A stretch of 64,000 nt of DNA, from contig JAZAYU010000001.1 in NCBI GenBank assembly GCA_038501625.1, forward strand, positions 6,093,457-6,157,456. The letters are read 5' to 3'. This document shows positions 24,601 to 38,500 of this stretch, in pieces (positions within the stretch are counted from its first letter, which is position 1; each line of letters starts with the position of its first letter). The DNA comes from Corbicula japonica (Eukaryota; Mollusca; Bivalvia; Venerida; Cyrenidae). The notes below the pieces were generated by a model. It saw only the letters and a program-made list of their open reading frames with translations. It did no database searches and was not told the DNA's origin. The position numbers and the translations under genes are program-made.

Positions 24601-27600
24601 TGAATTAGTTCAGTTAGTTAATGGTTAACAAGCCCATGGAAAGTACAGGTACTTGTACAGCTTGAAAATACATCCCTTTACCTAACAACAACTCTGTTGT
24701 TGGTCTTGAATAAAACAACAAAATTGCTTGTGTGATTTGTTTGAAATCCCTTTCCTCCATATACATGCATTTTTAGGGGTGTGCAACCAGTGTAGATCCA
24801 GATCATCTGGCACATCCATGCTGTCTGATCAGGATCTGCACTGTTCACTTTTTGGTCAGTAATAACCTAATAAATAAAAAAGCAAACTGTGCAGATCCTG
24901 TTCAGACAGCACGGATGTGCCGGCTGATCTGGATCTACACTGTTTGCCCATACAATAAAGGTGTGTCTATAGAGGAAAGGGTTAATTTATTTATGATTGT
25001 CCACTTTAGTTAAAAAAATCCTCTATTTCTTGGATTTTAAGAGGAGTTGTACCATTTCATACCTCCATAACATTTCAAAAACATTCATGCTTTCCGGTAC
25101 AATAATTTTTACACAGAAAAGAAAGACAAATCAGAAACGAAGCGTTCTAGAACTGGAGCAAGTCAAGGTTGTCCATACTACAGGCAAGATCCCATACAGG
25201 ACTTTAAAGACAGCGCCTTAGTGGATGTGAGAGATATAGAACAGCTGGTCACCCTGGGCAAACAGATGAAGGCATGTCCTTACTACGGCACCAGATTGGC
25301 AGTACCTGATGCTGAGGTGGGTTACTTTTCACGGGCTTTGTGCATAACTGATCTTACCCAAGAATTAGCCAACAATAGGAAATGATCGATCTTTGTGTCA
25401 AGCCCTCAATTTATAAAGACACATGCATACCTGTGAACCTCTCCTCATGAGGGCTGTTTCAAAAAAAAAGAGGCTGGTTTGGGTTTTCCTGTTATAAAAA
25501 TGTACAACAAACAGTTACTTCCATTTTCCTACTTAGCAGAGCTGTCTCATCATGTCCTTTAAAGATTTGTGAAGTTTCATCAAAATAGCATCATCCGTTG
25601 AAAAAATATTCTAAAATTATAGGCAAAAAATGTCAGGAGTGTGACAAAAAAGTGTGACACTTTTCAAAATCACATTTGTTCAGACCATTATTTTACCAAA
25701 AGCTTGAGTAAATACAAGTTTTAGTGTTGTTTTAGTAAAATGTACATTTATTAGGCATCAAATAATGATAAAATTAAGCATATTATACTAAAAGTAATCA
25801 AGATTTATGCTATTAAGTCAAGCGTGGTAGATTAGAGAATACCTCAAGAAAATCAATACATCTTTGCTTTATAAATTATAGGACTTTAAAGATTCATAGT
25901 ACATAAGAAATGTTTTGTGTATCATTTAATTTTATGTTTCTAGACGCAATAATTATAATATTATCACCTCTATTGAAATAATATTTGTCTGCAGCTCCCT
26001 TCAGAAAATGTCAGCTAAATTTGTCAGGAGTTTGACATTATGCACATATTGCAATATTCTGTCAACATATCCTTTACATGAAAACAAGAGGATGTTTTTT
26101 CCTAGAAGTCTGTGTCATGTTTTGTTAAATTGTGACAAACAGGAATGGCCTTAGTGAAACATTTTTGAGTACACTGCACTTATGTGGTTGTCAGGAGTGT
26201 GACACACTTTCTGAACAATATGAATTTTTTATCTTTATGCGATACCACAAGTTCTTAAGCACTTATATTTGATGCTTCAACATGTATTTTAACAGAAATA
26301 CACATAAATAATAAGAAACATTAATACTTGTATTTTAAGCACATAAATTAAAATTCTTTGATTTATTTAATATTGGTCAATAAAGCTCCATAAAATTTTT
26401 ATTCTGACTCTTATGAGTATAACGTGATTGATTTTGATCACTGTAAAGACTGTACAAACATATGGACCAACCAGTTTGGACATTTTATGAACTTAAATTC
26501 TTTACATTTTTTTCACTTCACTTGCCATTTTTCAAATGACAATATCTCAGCAACCAGTTGACCAATTTCAAAAATCTTTTCAGTTCTGTACTCAGTTTCA
26601 ATAAGCAAAAACTACAGAATAACAAGTTTGGAATTTTTATGAACTTTAATTTTTCACTTTTTTTTTCACTTTTCCAGCCATTTTTTTGAAACAGCCCATG
26701 ATCAACATTAAAAGGGAGATTTTGAAAATTGAAATAAGTATTTATAAGGCTATAAAAAGTGTGGTTTATCGTGTTTATGGCAAAGATAGGACCAGTTAAC
26801 AACATGACTATTCAAATGTCTATCTATATGCCAGTGTCTATTCATACACAGCAAGAGCATTCAATTGTGTTAAACTAGTATACAGACTTTAAAATAATAA
26901 CTGTATTATTGTTTTATTATGACAAATTCTATTTATAGTTAATTGCAAGTCTTTAAAAGTTAGCTCGGTTATGGCTGAAGTCTGTACCAATCCACCATTG
27001 CACAAGTGATAACACTGAAAAATATTACTGAAAAATCTTTGAGCAGTAGGCTTCAATTTACCTTTGAAAAGGGTTACTTTAAACAAGAAGATGATTCCTT
27101 CCAGCAACATATTTAGGCCTTTTATCACATGGGCTACTTGTGTTAATCCAGATCAGCTGGCAGATCTACACTGTAAGCTTCTTGGAAGAAACAATCTAAT
27201 AAAGCTAAAAATGCAAAAGTGTTGATCCGGATCAGACAGCACATAATTATCTACACCTGTCATTCATCTGATAAAAGGCATATCCATGGAATAAAGTGTT
27301 AAGGATGTTGTTACAGATTGTCGCACTTCCATATAACACACTGCTACATGAATCAACACGTGAAGCTAGTGGCATACAGCTGAAGGACAATATAGTGATC
27401 ATTGACGAGGCTCATAATCTACTGGAGACCATCAACAATGTTCACAGTACAGAAATCTCTGGAGCACAGGTAAACATCTACCCAAACTCATATGATACCT
27501 TCTTGGCTTATTTCCTTATTATATCATGTGCTATGTTAAAGATATTAAAGGCAGGTTAAATGTTCCCTGAAATAATCCTGATATTAATCCCTGTGAAGCT

Positions 27601-30600
27601 GTTTGTCAAGTTGTTGCCCAAGGCAAGATAAAAAAAACTTAATCTGGACTGGAGGTTATAAAACTGAGTTTGAAAACCAGTCTCAAATCTCAAGCATCTG
27701 ATTGGCTGAAATGGCGACCAGTCGCCATTTCAGCCAATCAGATGCTTGAGATTTGAGACTGGTTTTCATGCTCAGTTTTATAACCTTGGGACCTGAAGAC
27801 TAAGTCTCAAATCTCAAGTATTTGATAGGCTAAACTGTGCCCAAGGTTATAAAACTGAGCATGGAAACCAGTTTCAGCCAATCAGATGCTTGAGATTTGA
27901 GACTGGTTTCCAAACTCAGTTTTATAACCTTCAGCCCAGGTTTTGACATTTATCTGTGTGTACATGATAAAGGCCTTTCTTTGGAGTAAAGGATTGAATA
28001 TATCATGGTTGAACTTTCAGTTGGTGAGAGCACACAGTCAGCTGAGTCAGTACGAGACAAAGTACCGGTCCAGGCTGAAGGCCCAGAACCTAATGTACAT
28101 CAAGCAGATACTCTACATCCTGGCAAACCTTACCAAGTGTATTGGAGGTATTGTAGCTTAAACTGTATTAAACCTTATCATTGGTTGTATCACATTATAA
28201 AGTAAGTTAGGCTTAAAAGCACTAAATGACTGGGAGATAACATAATGTAGAGAATGCACTTTTTGGGGTATCCATTTTATAAATATTATATGTTTATTTT
28301 TGTCATTATTCCTGTTGTTTATTTCATGCATTAAATTTTGCTTGTTTTCATGCATAAAATGAGCTGTATGGAGGACTTGAAAAATTTTATTGGTTTAGTT
28401 CAACACAGCTACCATTTAAGAGCTAAGCACATCCTATGTCAGTTTGTGACCTGTGAGAACAGCCTTCACATCTACACAGTCTGAGCCCAAGGTTACAAAA
28501 CTGAGCATGGAAACCAGTCTCAAATCTCAAGCATCTGATTGGCTGAAATGGCCACTGGTTGCCATTTCAGCCAATCAGATGCTTGAGATTTGAGACTGGT
28601 TTCCATGCTCAGTTTATAACCTTCAGCCCTGATCTGGGTTTACCATGTATGCTTTTAAATTAAAAACTCATTTAATACATTTCTGTAAAACTGCCCTATA
28701 CAAATTATAAGGAAAGGACATTGAACACATTAAAATATAGTGGGTTAAGGCTAATATAAACTGTTTGTTGTAGGGAAGACAGACCAGCATCCAGACAAAC
28801 AGTCACTAGCACTTGCAGGTATGAACACTTCCTCTCATGTAACTAGATTTCCAGATTTCTACGAAGATGTAATTTAAAACAAACAAGCTATGAAAATATT
28901 TGATTAATCAATTTGGAAGAAAGAAGTTGTTTCTGTGACCAAAGAAGATGTTATTACATAATTATTTTTGTTGCCCTTCAGAAATTTAAAGGCAGTATAC
29001 CAGATCCCTAAGTCTTGTCATTATGTCGTCTGTCACAAAAAGTTAAAACTAATATTGCTTGACATTTCTTAGTAATTCTAAATCAAACTTTCAGTATTCA
29101 CTTATTGTTACATAACTGTTACAACAGGATGGTGATTTTGCTCAATTTTAAGAGTAAATGTCACATTTGAGTTATGTTAAACATCAATTCAATATTTTAA
29201 TTGTGTGTATAAGAGTGTGTAAACAGAGGTGTACAATTCCACTCGACTGCTCGCCATGGCATGTAAATGATCTGTTGGGTCAAGTGAAGCGGCTGAAACA
29301 CTCGACCAACTGGGCAAATAATTTTTTGGCAACGTACATCTTTTTTTTTAGAAAATGAAATATTTACCAAATTTCCTGTATATTTGGCTGATTTCCAGTG
29401 TATTCCGAATGTTTCTGATGTAAAGGTAACAGCAGTGATTTATTTTTATCCTCACTAGGTTTCCCAATTCAGAACAAGGCTGCAAGTGCATGTATTTTCC
29501 TGCCATATTTTTAAATATTTTTGGAAAACATGTATAAACCTATGACACACTTGGAAATATTTGTTAAAATATTAGAGCGAGCGTACTTCTTGTAAGGGTG
29601 ACGTGAGTGCAATTTTTCATTCACTCCACCTTCAGGGCGAGTGGGTCGAAAAACAATTGTACACCTCTGGTAAAACATTTGGCTTGTTAAGCCTTTTATG
29701 CTCTGTCAAATGCTCGAATTGAAACGACCAGTGATACATATTTTTAGGGTCTATGAATCCTTCCAAACCTTGGAAATAGATCTTTACAAATCATTTTTGT
29801 GGCTTCCACGAAAAATTAGAAGCCAATTTGAACAATATAACAATACTTTAACAGCACATAATGAATCTAAAAGTGATCAGGTTTTAAATCTTTGACTCCA
29901 TAAGAGATAAGATGCAAGGTGGAAATGAAGAGATGTGAACAAACACAATTATTTTCAGAGACTAAACTTTGGACGATCAACAACTTCCTGTTCCACTGTC
30001 AGCTAGATAATGTAAACATGTTCAAGGTTGTGCGGTACTGTCAGCGAAGCCAGATCTCCAGAAAGGTAAATGACTAAGGCGCAAGATCGTGAAACTTACA
30101 GTCTCAAATCTCAAGCATCTGATTACTGATGTGTTAATGATCTTAAACACCTCTGAATAGTTCATACTCTCTTGAAAGGAAAATTACTGGGGGGGGGGGG
30201 GGGGGGGTGTAACAATCTAGATCCAGACCAGCCAGCATATCTTGCTGTCTGATCAGGATCTACACTGTTATCATTTTGGTTCATTAGGTTATTTCTGACA
30301 AGATGCTATCAATATAGATCCAGATCAGACAGCACAGATGTGTGGGCTGATCTGGATCTACACTGGGCCCAAGATCATAAAACTAAGTTTTGAGATCAGT
30401 CTCAAATCTCAAGGATCTGATTGGCTGAAATGGCGACTTGTCGCCATTTCAGCCAATCAGATGCTTGAGATTTGAGACTGATCTCCAGATTTAGTTTTAT
30501 GATCTTGGGCCCTGGTCACACATGAGTTAAAAGGCATATTTATATGGAGAAAAGGTTTGATGATAGAATCTAGCCCAGATATTCTAGCAGCCCTATATTG

Positions 30601-32493
30601 CTTCATAATGTCAGTTATTAAATTTATTGACAAAGGCTTGTTTAAAACGCTGGAAATGCAATTATGACATATGAAAATTCAGTAAGTATTCTATTGATTT
30701 GAATAATTTATATGAACAAGAATATATTTCACGAGTGTATACTATAGCCTTAAAATAGAACGCAATATGTAACCCTTTACTTCATATATACATATTTAAC
30801 AGCAAGGGGAATAATGTACATCCAGATCAACCTACACATCCATGCCATCTGATCAGGATCTACACTCTGCTTTTTGGTGAGAAATAACCTAATTAAATCT
30901 AAAAGCAAACTGTGCCATCTGATCAGGTACTGCACTGTTTGCTTTTTTATTAATTAGGTTATTTCTGACCAAAAATGAAGCACTTTGAGTCCTGATCAGA
31001 CTGCTTAGATGTGCATGCTGATCTGGGTCTACACTGGTTGATCATGTATAAAAACACGTATAAAGGGAGGAAAGGGTTATTCTGACAGTGCTAACCTATT
31101 GATGACATTCTTGTATTTGTTTCTCTTCAGTTGCATGGATTTGTAGAGAAATACAATCCTACTATAGAAACAAATGGTAAGTTATATACTGTAAATGTTA
31201 GTTGTGAGCATGAAAATTTATAGTTTGCTTTTGAACAGTATTGTTGTTTGATCTTAAATGTTGGTTTTCAATTTGCTAAATTCACATTAATTTGCAATTC
31301 TATATTTGTTCGGTTGAAAATTCAAAGATCAATCAACCCAATGATCAACCCACAAAATCCACAGAAATAAGTAACCAGTGAATATAATGTAATGAATTTG
31401 TATTGTACTATGAACAAAGTTTGTACTCTAGAATGTTTTTTCAGTGAAAAACTTTTATTTTTGCAAATACTCTGCCAGTTTTGTTTGTGTCAGGGAACTG
31501 GTACCCTCTCATTTAATTTTTTTTACACTTATTTAAAAAAAAACCTTCAACTTTGTAGAGTCCTTAGAAATTGTTAAAAGGCCAAACATTTTGAAATTGT
31601 TAAAAATAACATATTGAGCAAAACCAAAAAGTGTTGTTGTTTGTTTTGTTATGTCCCCACGAACTGGGAGGCATATAGAGTTGCACTCGTCAATCAATCC
31701 ATCTGAACCTCTGTTTGTCCATATGTAGGTCCTCCAAATCTTGTAACATCACTTCCTCCTAAACCATCAGGCGGATTTTTTTCAAACTTGCACAGATGAT
31801 CAAGCAGGAAGTGTAGATGATTGTTAGGGAATGGATTTTTTCCTGTGGCCATTTTAACACAAGTTATTGCCCTTTGTTGTTAGAGTGGGGGCATCAGTGT
31901 CCAAGGACACATTCTAGTTTTTTTGTTTAAACTGTATTTATTCAGGAAATGCACAAATAATAATAAACAGATGACAATAATTTTAGTTTATCTTTTTTTG
32001 ACAGCTGATAGAGAGAAAAAGCAAGAGACAACAACAACATCGAGCCTAAGCAACTTCCTGAAATCTCTCGGAGCGAAACCTAGCAACACTGACAAGGGTT
32101 GGTATCTTTAAACAGAAATATTGTGGTCTGTGAATCACTGAGTACATTTTAAACATGTATTACAGACTTGTATTGACTGAGTACATTTTAAACATGTATT
32201 ACAGACTTGTATTGACTGAGCAAAATTAATGGCAACAGGTCCTACCTCTCTTTCTCGATAATTAAAAACTAATTTATTTGATATTTTTTCCTCTGGAAAA
32301 ATGATTCCAGCATCAATTAAATTTAAAATTAAAATTTTAAACTTTGAATTTCTGTTTGAATGCATAATGTTCAAAAGGTTATTCTTATTATTCTTATTAT
32401 ATTACTAATGCTGGTCTCTTGAAAACAAGATTTGTATGTTCATTGTGTAAGCAGAAGTTTACTAATTTGTGATTATGGTTGTGGTGGTAGTGA

Positions 32494-32526
<33 letters not shown>

Positions 32527-35500
32527 TTTCAGAGCCTGAGACTGTAGAAGACAATGTATGGAGTGATACAGTGATGAAGTCACCACTGATGCACATTGAG
32601 GGATTCCTGCTGGCCCTAACCAACACAAACAAAGATGGCAGAATTGTTGTCAACAAACAAAGTAAGTTTGTCTTACAGTGATTTTGGCAGAATATATATC
32701 TACTATGTTACATAATTGATTTCGGCCAGTTTATAACATGAGTGCTTACTTTTGTGGATTTCATGGGATGATTGATTGGCAAATTTCAAACCTCCACGAA
32801 ACACGGAATTGAACATAAATCAGAATTTACAAAAAATTTCCAAATGCAGAAAATTGAAGAACCCACAAACATAACTTTAGTGCAAATAACCACAAAATAT
32901 ATGCCCACGAATATTAACCCTCTACTACATATGTGACCAGTGTAGTTCCAGATCAGCCTGCACATCTAAGCAGTCTGATCAAATCTACATTGTTCACTTC
33001 CTGGTAAGAAATAACCTGATGAATCCTAAAGAGGATTGATTGTGTGCAGGATGATCTGTGCCCAAGGTTATAAAACTGAGCATGGAAACCAGTCTCAAAT
33101 CTCAAGCATCTGATTGGCTGAAATGGCCACCAGTGGCCATTTCAGCCAATCAGATGCTTGAGATTTGAGACTGGTTTCCAATCTCAGCTTTATAACCTTC
33201 AGCCATGGATATGCATCAGTTACTTATGGGAAAGTCAGCGTACCCATGGAGTAGAGGGTTAATTCATTCACAGTATTTTGTCAGCTGTATTACCTAGTTC
33301 TGTTATACATCTTCCACAGTTCTTGATGATAAAAATTTCTTTCTCTTTTTGTCTGAAGACTGTTATCTTTAGAAAATTTATAGTTTAACTTATGCATATA
33401 TTTCTTTCAACTTTTCTACATATTGTGTATTTTTCTCATATTTCCATAAAAACTGAAAATGTTAAAAATAAACTGATAATTTACAAGATGATGTTGCACT
33501 TTACCATTTTAGGTTTAAAAACAATAGACTTTCCTAATTACTTGCATAAAAGAGTTTTTGAAAATATATTGTAAAGGAAGATAAATCTTACTGTCTTGAT
33601 ATATTAAGAAGTGTTAAGATTGTATCCCCTATCATTAACAAAATTGTAAAATGTCTGACTGACCACCAGACAGGCAAGTTTGAAGACTTGGTAGCCTCTC
33701 CAAACAAACCCTTTCCTCCATATCTATGCATTTTCAGCATGTGCGACCAGCGTAGATCCAGATCAGCTGGCACATTTGTGCCATCTGATCAGGATCTGCA
33801 CTGTTTGCATTTTGGTCAGAAATAACCTAACAAATAGGAGGAAAGTGCCCAAGATCATAAAACTAAATCTGGAGATCAGTCTCAAATCTCAAGCATCTGA
33901 TTGGCTGAAATGGCGACCAGTCACCATTTCAGCCAATCAGATCGTTGAGATTTGAGACTGATCTCAAAACTTAGTTTTATGATCTTGAGTACAGGTTTAA
34001 TCTGATATTACAAACATAATAGTTAAATATATATATATATAGGCTATATCTGTATCACTCTTAACTTTGGTCCTGGGCATGGTTGAGAACACATTGTATC
34101 AACTTGGCTGTCATCAGCAGGCAATATCATGAATGGAAATGGCAAGTTGGAAATTGCAATGTTTGTCATGTATTAATCTACAATATGTTCCAAACATGGT
34201 CTCAAATAACTATATCTAATGTGCACAAACTTTGAAAATACCATATTTTATCTGTGGAATTATTAACATGGTATCCTTTAAAAAAAAATTGCCATTTACC
34301 AGTCTCAAAATTACACATTTCTAAAAAAGCTACCTTAGGTACATTATTTTCATTTACGTCCAGTTGACCTGCATATTTCAGACAAATCCACCAAAGACTT
34401 TTAAGTATGCAATTTGGTGGCATTTGGCATACAGTTAAGTATGCAATTTGGTGGCATTTGGCATACAGCTAATGGTCCATTTCATATGGGAATAATTGTT
34501 GTTATTCTTTTCATACTTACTATTTAGACATTTAATATCAGTTGGTATCAATGATAATAAAAGCAGGATTACAGTCAGGGGTTCCACATGATCTGGATCT
34601 ATAATGTTTGTTTCTTGTTTGGTACCATATGAATCAGAAAGTGAATAATGTAGATTTTGATCAGATGACCCTGAGTCACCCATGTGATAAAAGTTGTATC
34701 CATGGTGTAAAGGTTTTAACTCTTTCTTCCATAGACTTACCTTTATTGCTTGCGCGAACAGTTTAGATCCAGATCAGGATCTAAACTGTTCACTTTTTGA
34801 TTCATTAGGTTATTTCTGACCAAAATGCGACCAGTGCAGATGCTGATCAGACAGCACGGATGTGCCGACTGATCTGGATCTACACTGGTCGCACATGCGA
34901 AAAAATGCGTATATATGGAGGAAAGCGTTATATGTGGCTCATCTATTTCAGAGTTGCTGAGTCAGTGCAGTATCAAGTTTTTGTTGTTGAACCCAGCTGT
35001 CCATTTTGCCAGAGTTGTACAAGAAGCAAGAGCAGTTGTTGTGGCTGGGGGAACCATGCAGCCGGTACTGTTAACATTTTGAACTTAATCTTAGTTTGCT
35101 GAGGGACCATGCAGACAGTACCTTTCTGCTTTAAACCAAAGTACTGCTAGTTTATTGCCTTTGGCATCTTTCATATTTAAAACCAAAATGTTGCAACAGT
35201 CAAACACCCTTATCCTCTGACTTCTTAGTTTGATTGGTCATGATAAAACATAGATTTTAAGGTATTGGCTGAAGGTTATAAAACTGAGATTAGAAACCAG
35301 TCTCAAATCTCAAGCATCTATTGGCTGAAATAGCAACCAGTCGCCATTTCTGCCAATCAGATTCTTGAGATTTGAGACTGGTTTCCATGCTTAGTTTTAT
35401 AACCTTGGGCAATTATAATATATATATTCTTAGAATCCAAGACATCTGCTTATTTAGATATTGTCTGCGCAGCCTCTAAATAATTTGAATAACTGAAGTT

Positions 35501-38500
35501 TTAAATGGAGGTAGATTTTTTTTTCTGGCCAAAATGCAAACAGTGCAGTTCAATATAAGATGTTCTAGCTGATCTGGATCTACAGTAGTTGCACATAGGT
35601 AAATTATGGGTTTAAAGTCTGTAATTACTCAACCGACTTCCACATTTATCTCCTGATCACTGGATATAAGTTGTCCATAAACAGTTGGCAGCCACGGAAC
35701 GTAGGCTTATATTTTTCACAGGTACCCATTTATACAACTGGGTGGAGAGAAGCAATGAAGGCTTATGTTAAAATGCATATATTTGGAGTAAAGAGTTAAC
35801 AAACAAAAAATGTTTCTGTTCTAGCATTCTATATACATATACTCCATAACTTAAAAAAACTATTTTTAATTGTAGATCTCCGAGTTTAAAGACCAACTTT
35901 TCCATGCTGCCGGTGTCCAGCCTGAGAGGATCCTGGAATACTCATGTGGTAAATTTCCTGCCCTGCCTGCCCTGTGCCAAAGGTTCTAAAACTGAGCATA
36001 GAAACCAGTCTTAAATCTCAGTTTTATAACCTTCAGCCCTGGTCCTCTTGCAGTTTGGCTGCTTTCTGGCAATTTCATCTTTTTGCAGTATGAAGTCAAA
36101 TGTTGCATAACCCTTTTCTGCATAGATATTTCATTATTGCTTGGGCGAACAATGTTGATCAGGTTAGCTGGCACAGTTTAGATCCTGATCATGGCACGGA
36201 GGTGCCTGCTGATCTGGATCTTAACTGTTTGCACATGCGGTAAACTCCTATAAAGGGGGAATTGCTTTCAAATATGCTATTATCTTAAAAAGATGAACTT
36301 CATATGCCCTATAGTCTGCTGCATGGGCTGGTCATATTCAGGCTTTCTGCTGCTCCCTACTTTTCCTACTTTTTCCTACTTTTTTAGGCTGAACCCTACT
36401 TTGCCCTACTTTTTTCCAAAACAGCCCTATTATCCCTGCTTTTCCATTTCAAAAAATACAAAAAAATAGGTTTAGAGCAAAATAATACATAGTTATGATC
36501 TTTTAGTTTTATTATCATTTCCTTGTGATGACATGTAGCAGACGTCCCGAAAGTTGCCAGACCGAAGGACCTGTCTGGTAAAATTTGGGTGGGTCTGACA
36601 TGATTTCCAAAGTTATCAGACCGAATGTCAGACAAAAATTTGAACTCCTACTACTTGCTAATACCTTTTTACTTGTTTCGGTCTGACATAATTTGTTCCA
36701 GTCAGACAGATTTTCACATCTTGTCTGACCAAATGTCTGACACTTTTTTTCAACTTTCGGGAAGTCTGATGTAGTAGTTCAGATGTGTTGATGTTAATCC
36801 TTATGTGTTATCCTTGAAAGCAATGTGCTTTATGTGAGCCATTGAGATCATTGCCAACAGGTTTCTGTCTTTATGCATGGAAAGAACTAGTGATAGTTTT
36901 GTGTCCAGGAATTAAAAAGGACTGCTAAATCAGTTTTCCTGAAAGATACATAATATGAAATCTGTGTTTTTGCATCTTCTCTTAAAAACATTTTTTTTTC
37001 ATGCCCTAGAAATATCAAAATGCACAGATAAGTTCAAAACATTCATTTTTAACCACAATTTTCGTAGCTTGTCAAAATGACTGTGGGAAAACTAAATACG
37101 CAGAAGAACATTTCTATCTAAGATGTCTTTTCAGTCAAATGATTTCTCATGTCAAATGAATATTTTTTAATTACATGCAGTCACTCTCAAGATTGCAAAA
37201 TATGTATAAATGCACTGTTTCCTTTTTGAAAGTACTTTCTTATTTCTGTCATTTCATGTTTCCATTTTCATAAGACAATGCATATCAGTTTTTTGGTGTA
37301 TAGGCAGTCATACAAATAATTATTGACATATCATTAATCATCATTAATTTTGTAGGTAGCTATTGATTTTCAGCCCAAAAATATACTATATAGGATTGTT
37401 TCAGACACACACATGCTACATGGCCATTATACATGTATACTTGCAACTCTTAATCACTCATTACAATACAAAGAAGTGTCATCTTTGTTAATATTCCAAC
37501 AAGATTAAAGGCAAATCAAAAGGGCAAAAGGATGCTATTCAAAAGGAACAGGGTGCACCATCCTGATGTTATATTATAGATAACTCACTTAATGAAGCAC
37601 ACAACCTGTTATTATATATCATGGTAAAATTGAACTAAAAAGATAAGAAATTCCTATTTTATCCCTACTTTTGAATGTCCAAAATACCTACTTTGCCCTA
37701 CTTTTAAAATAAAAAATGCCCTACTTTTGCCCTACTGTTGTTTGAAGTGGCAGTAGAAAGCCTGCATATTGGAATGAAGAGAAATTGTTCAAATGGAGAA
37801 TTTTGACTTTACAATTTAGATTTCTTTTGTTGCCTTTGGTTAACCCTTTCCTTCATAAATACAAATTTTACTGCATGGGAAAATATTGTTGATCCATAAA
37901 GGTTATTTCGGACGAAAAATTGAGCAGTGTAGTTCCATATCAGACAGCATGGATGTGCCAACTAATCTGGATCTACACTGTTCACTTGTGCTATAATTTA
38001 ATCTACTCAGTAAAGGGTTAAAAAATGTTCATATATTGCCAACTTAAAAATCTTTGCATTTCAATTTTCCATTTTGGGTTGTTTCTAACTTAAAAATAGG
38101 CATCAGGTTGATCGGACCCCATCTAACCTGTGGTTTAAATTTTTTTTATTACAGTATAAAGTTTGGCATTCTTAGCTCTTTGGACCTCTGGACCCTATCA
38201 GACTGTTCCCTAATTTAATATCAAACTCTATACAGGGAATTCAGCAAGTCTATATACTGCATGGGGTATATAATTCTATAGTTAATTTCACATAATAAGA
38301 TGTGATAGGGAAGAGAGATAACCTCTACAAATTTATTTGGAAGCACATTACAGGAGTACATTCCCTTGCTTTAACTGTTGGGGGTAGTCCATTACATGAC
38401 TAGGTTAGTCAGATAGAATGTAAAGCAAAATATTTGACCTACAAGAAACACTGAATATTAATGAGACAGACTGTTACAGTTATATGTCATTGTAATATGA

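Noticed and set aside
29698..29895. 65-codon frame [11 protein letters not shown]...
   Set aside because: Just right of a hAT-like MITE, without splice or domain support, and in an intron of DDX11.
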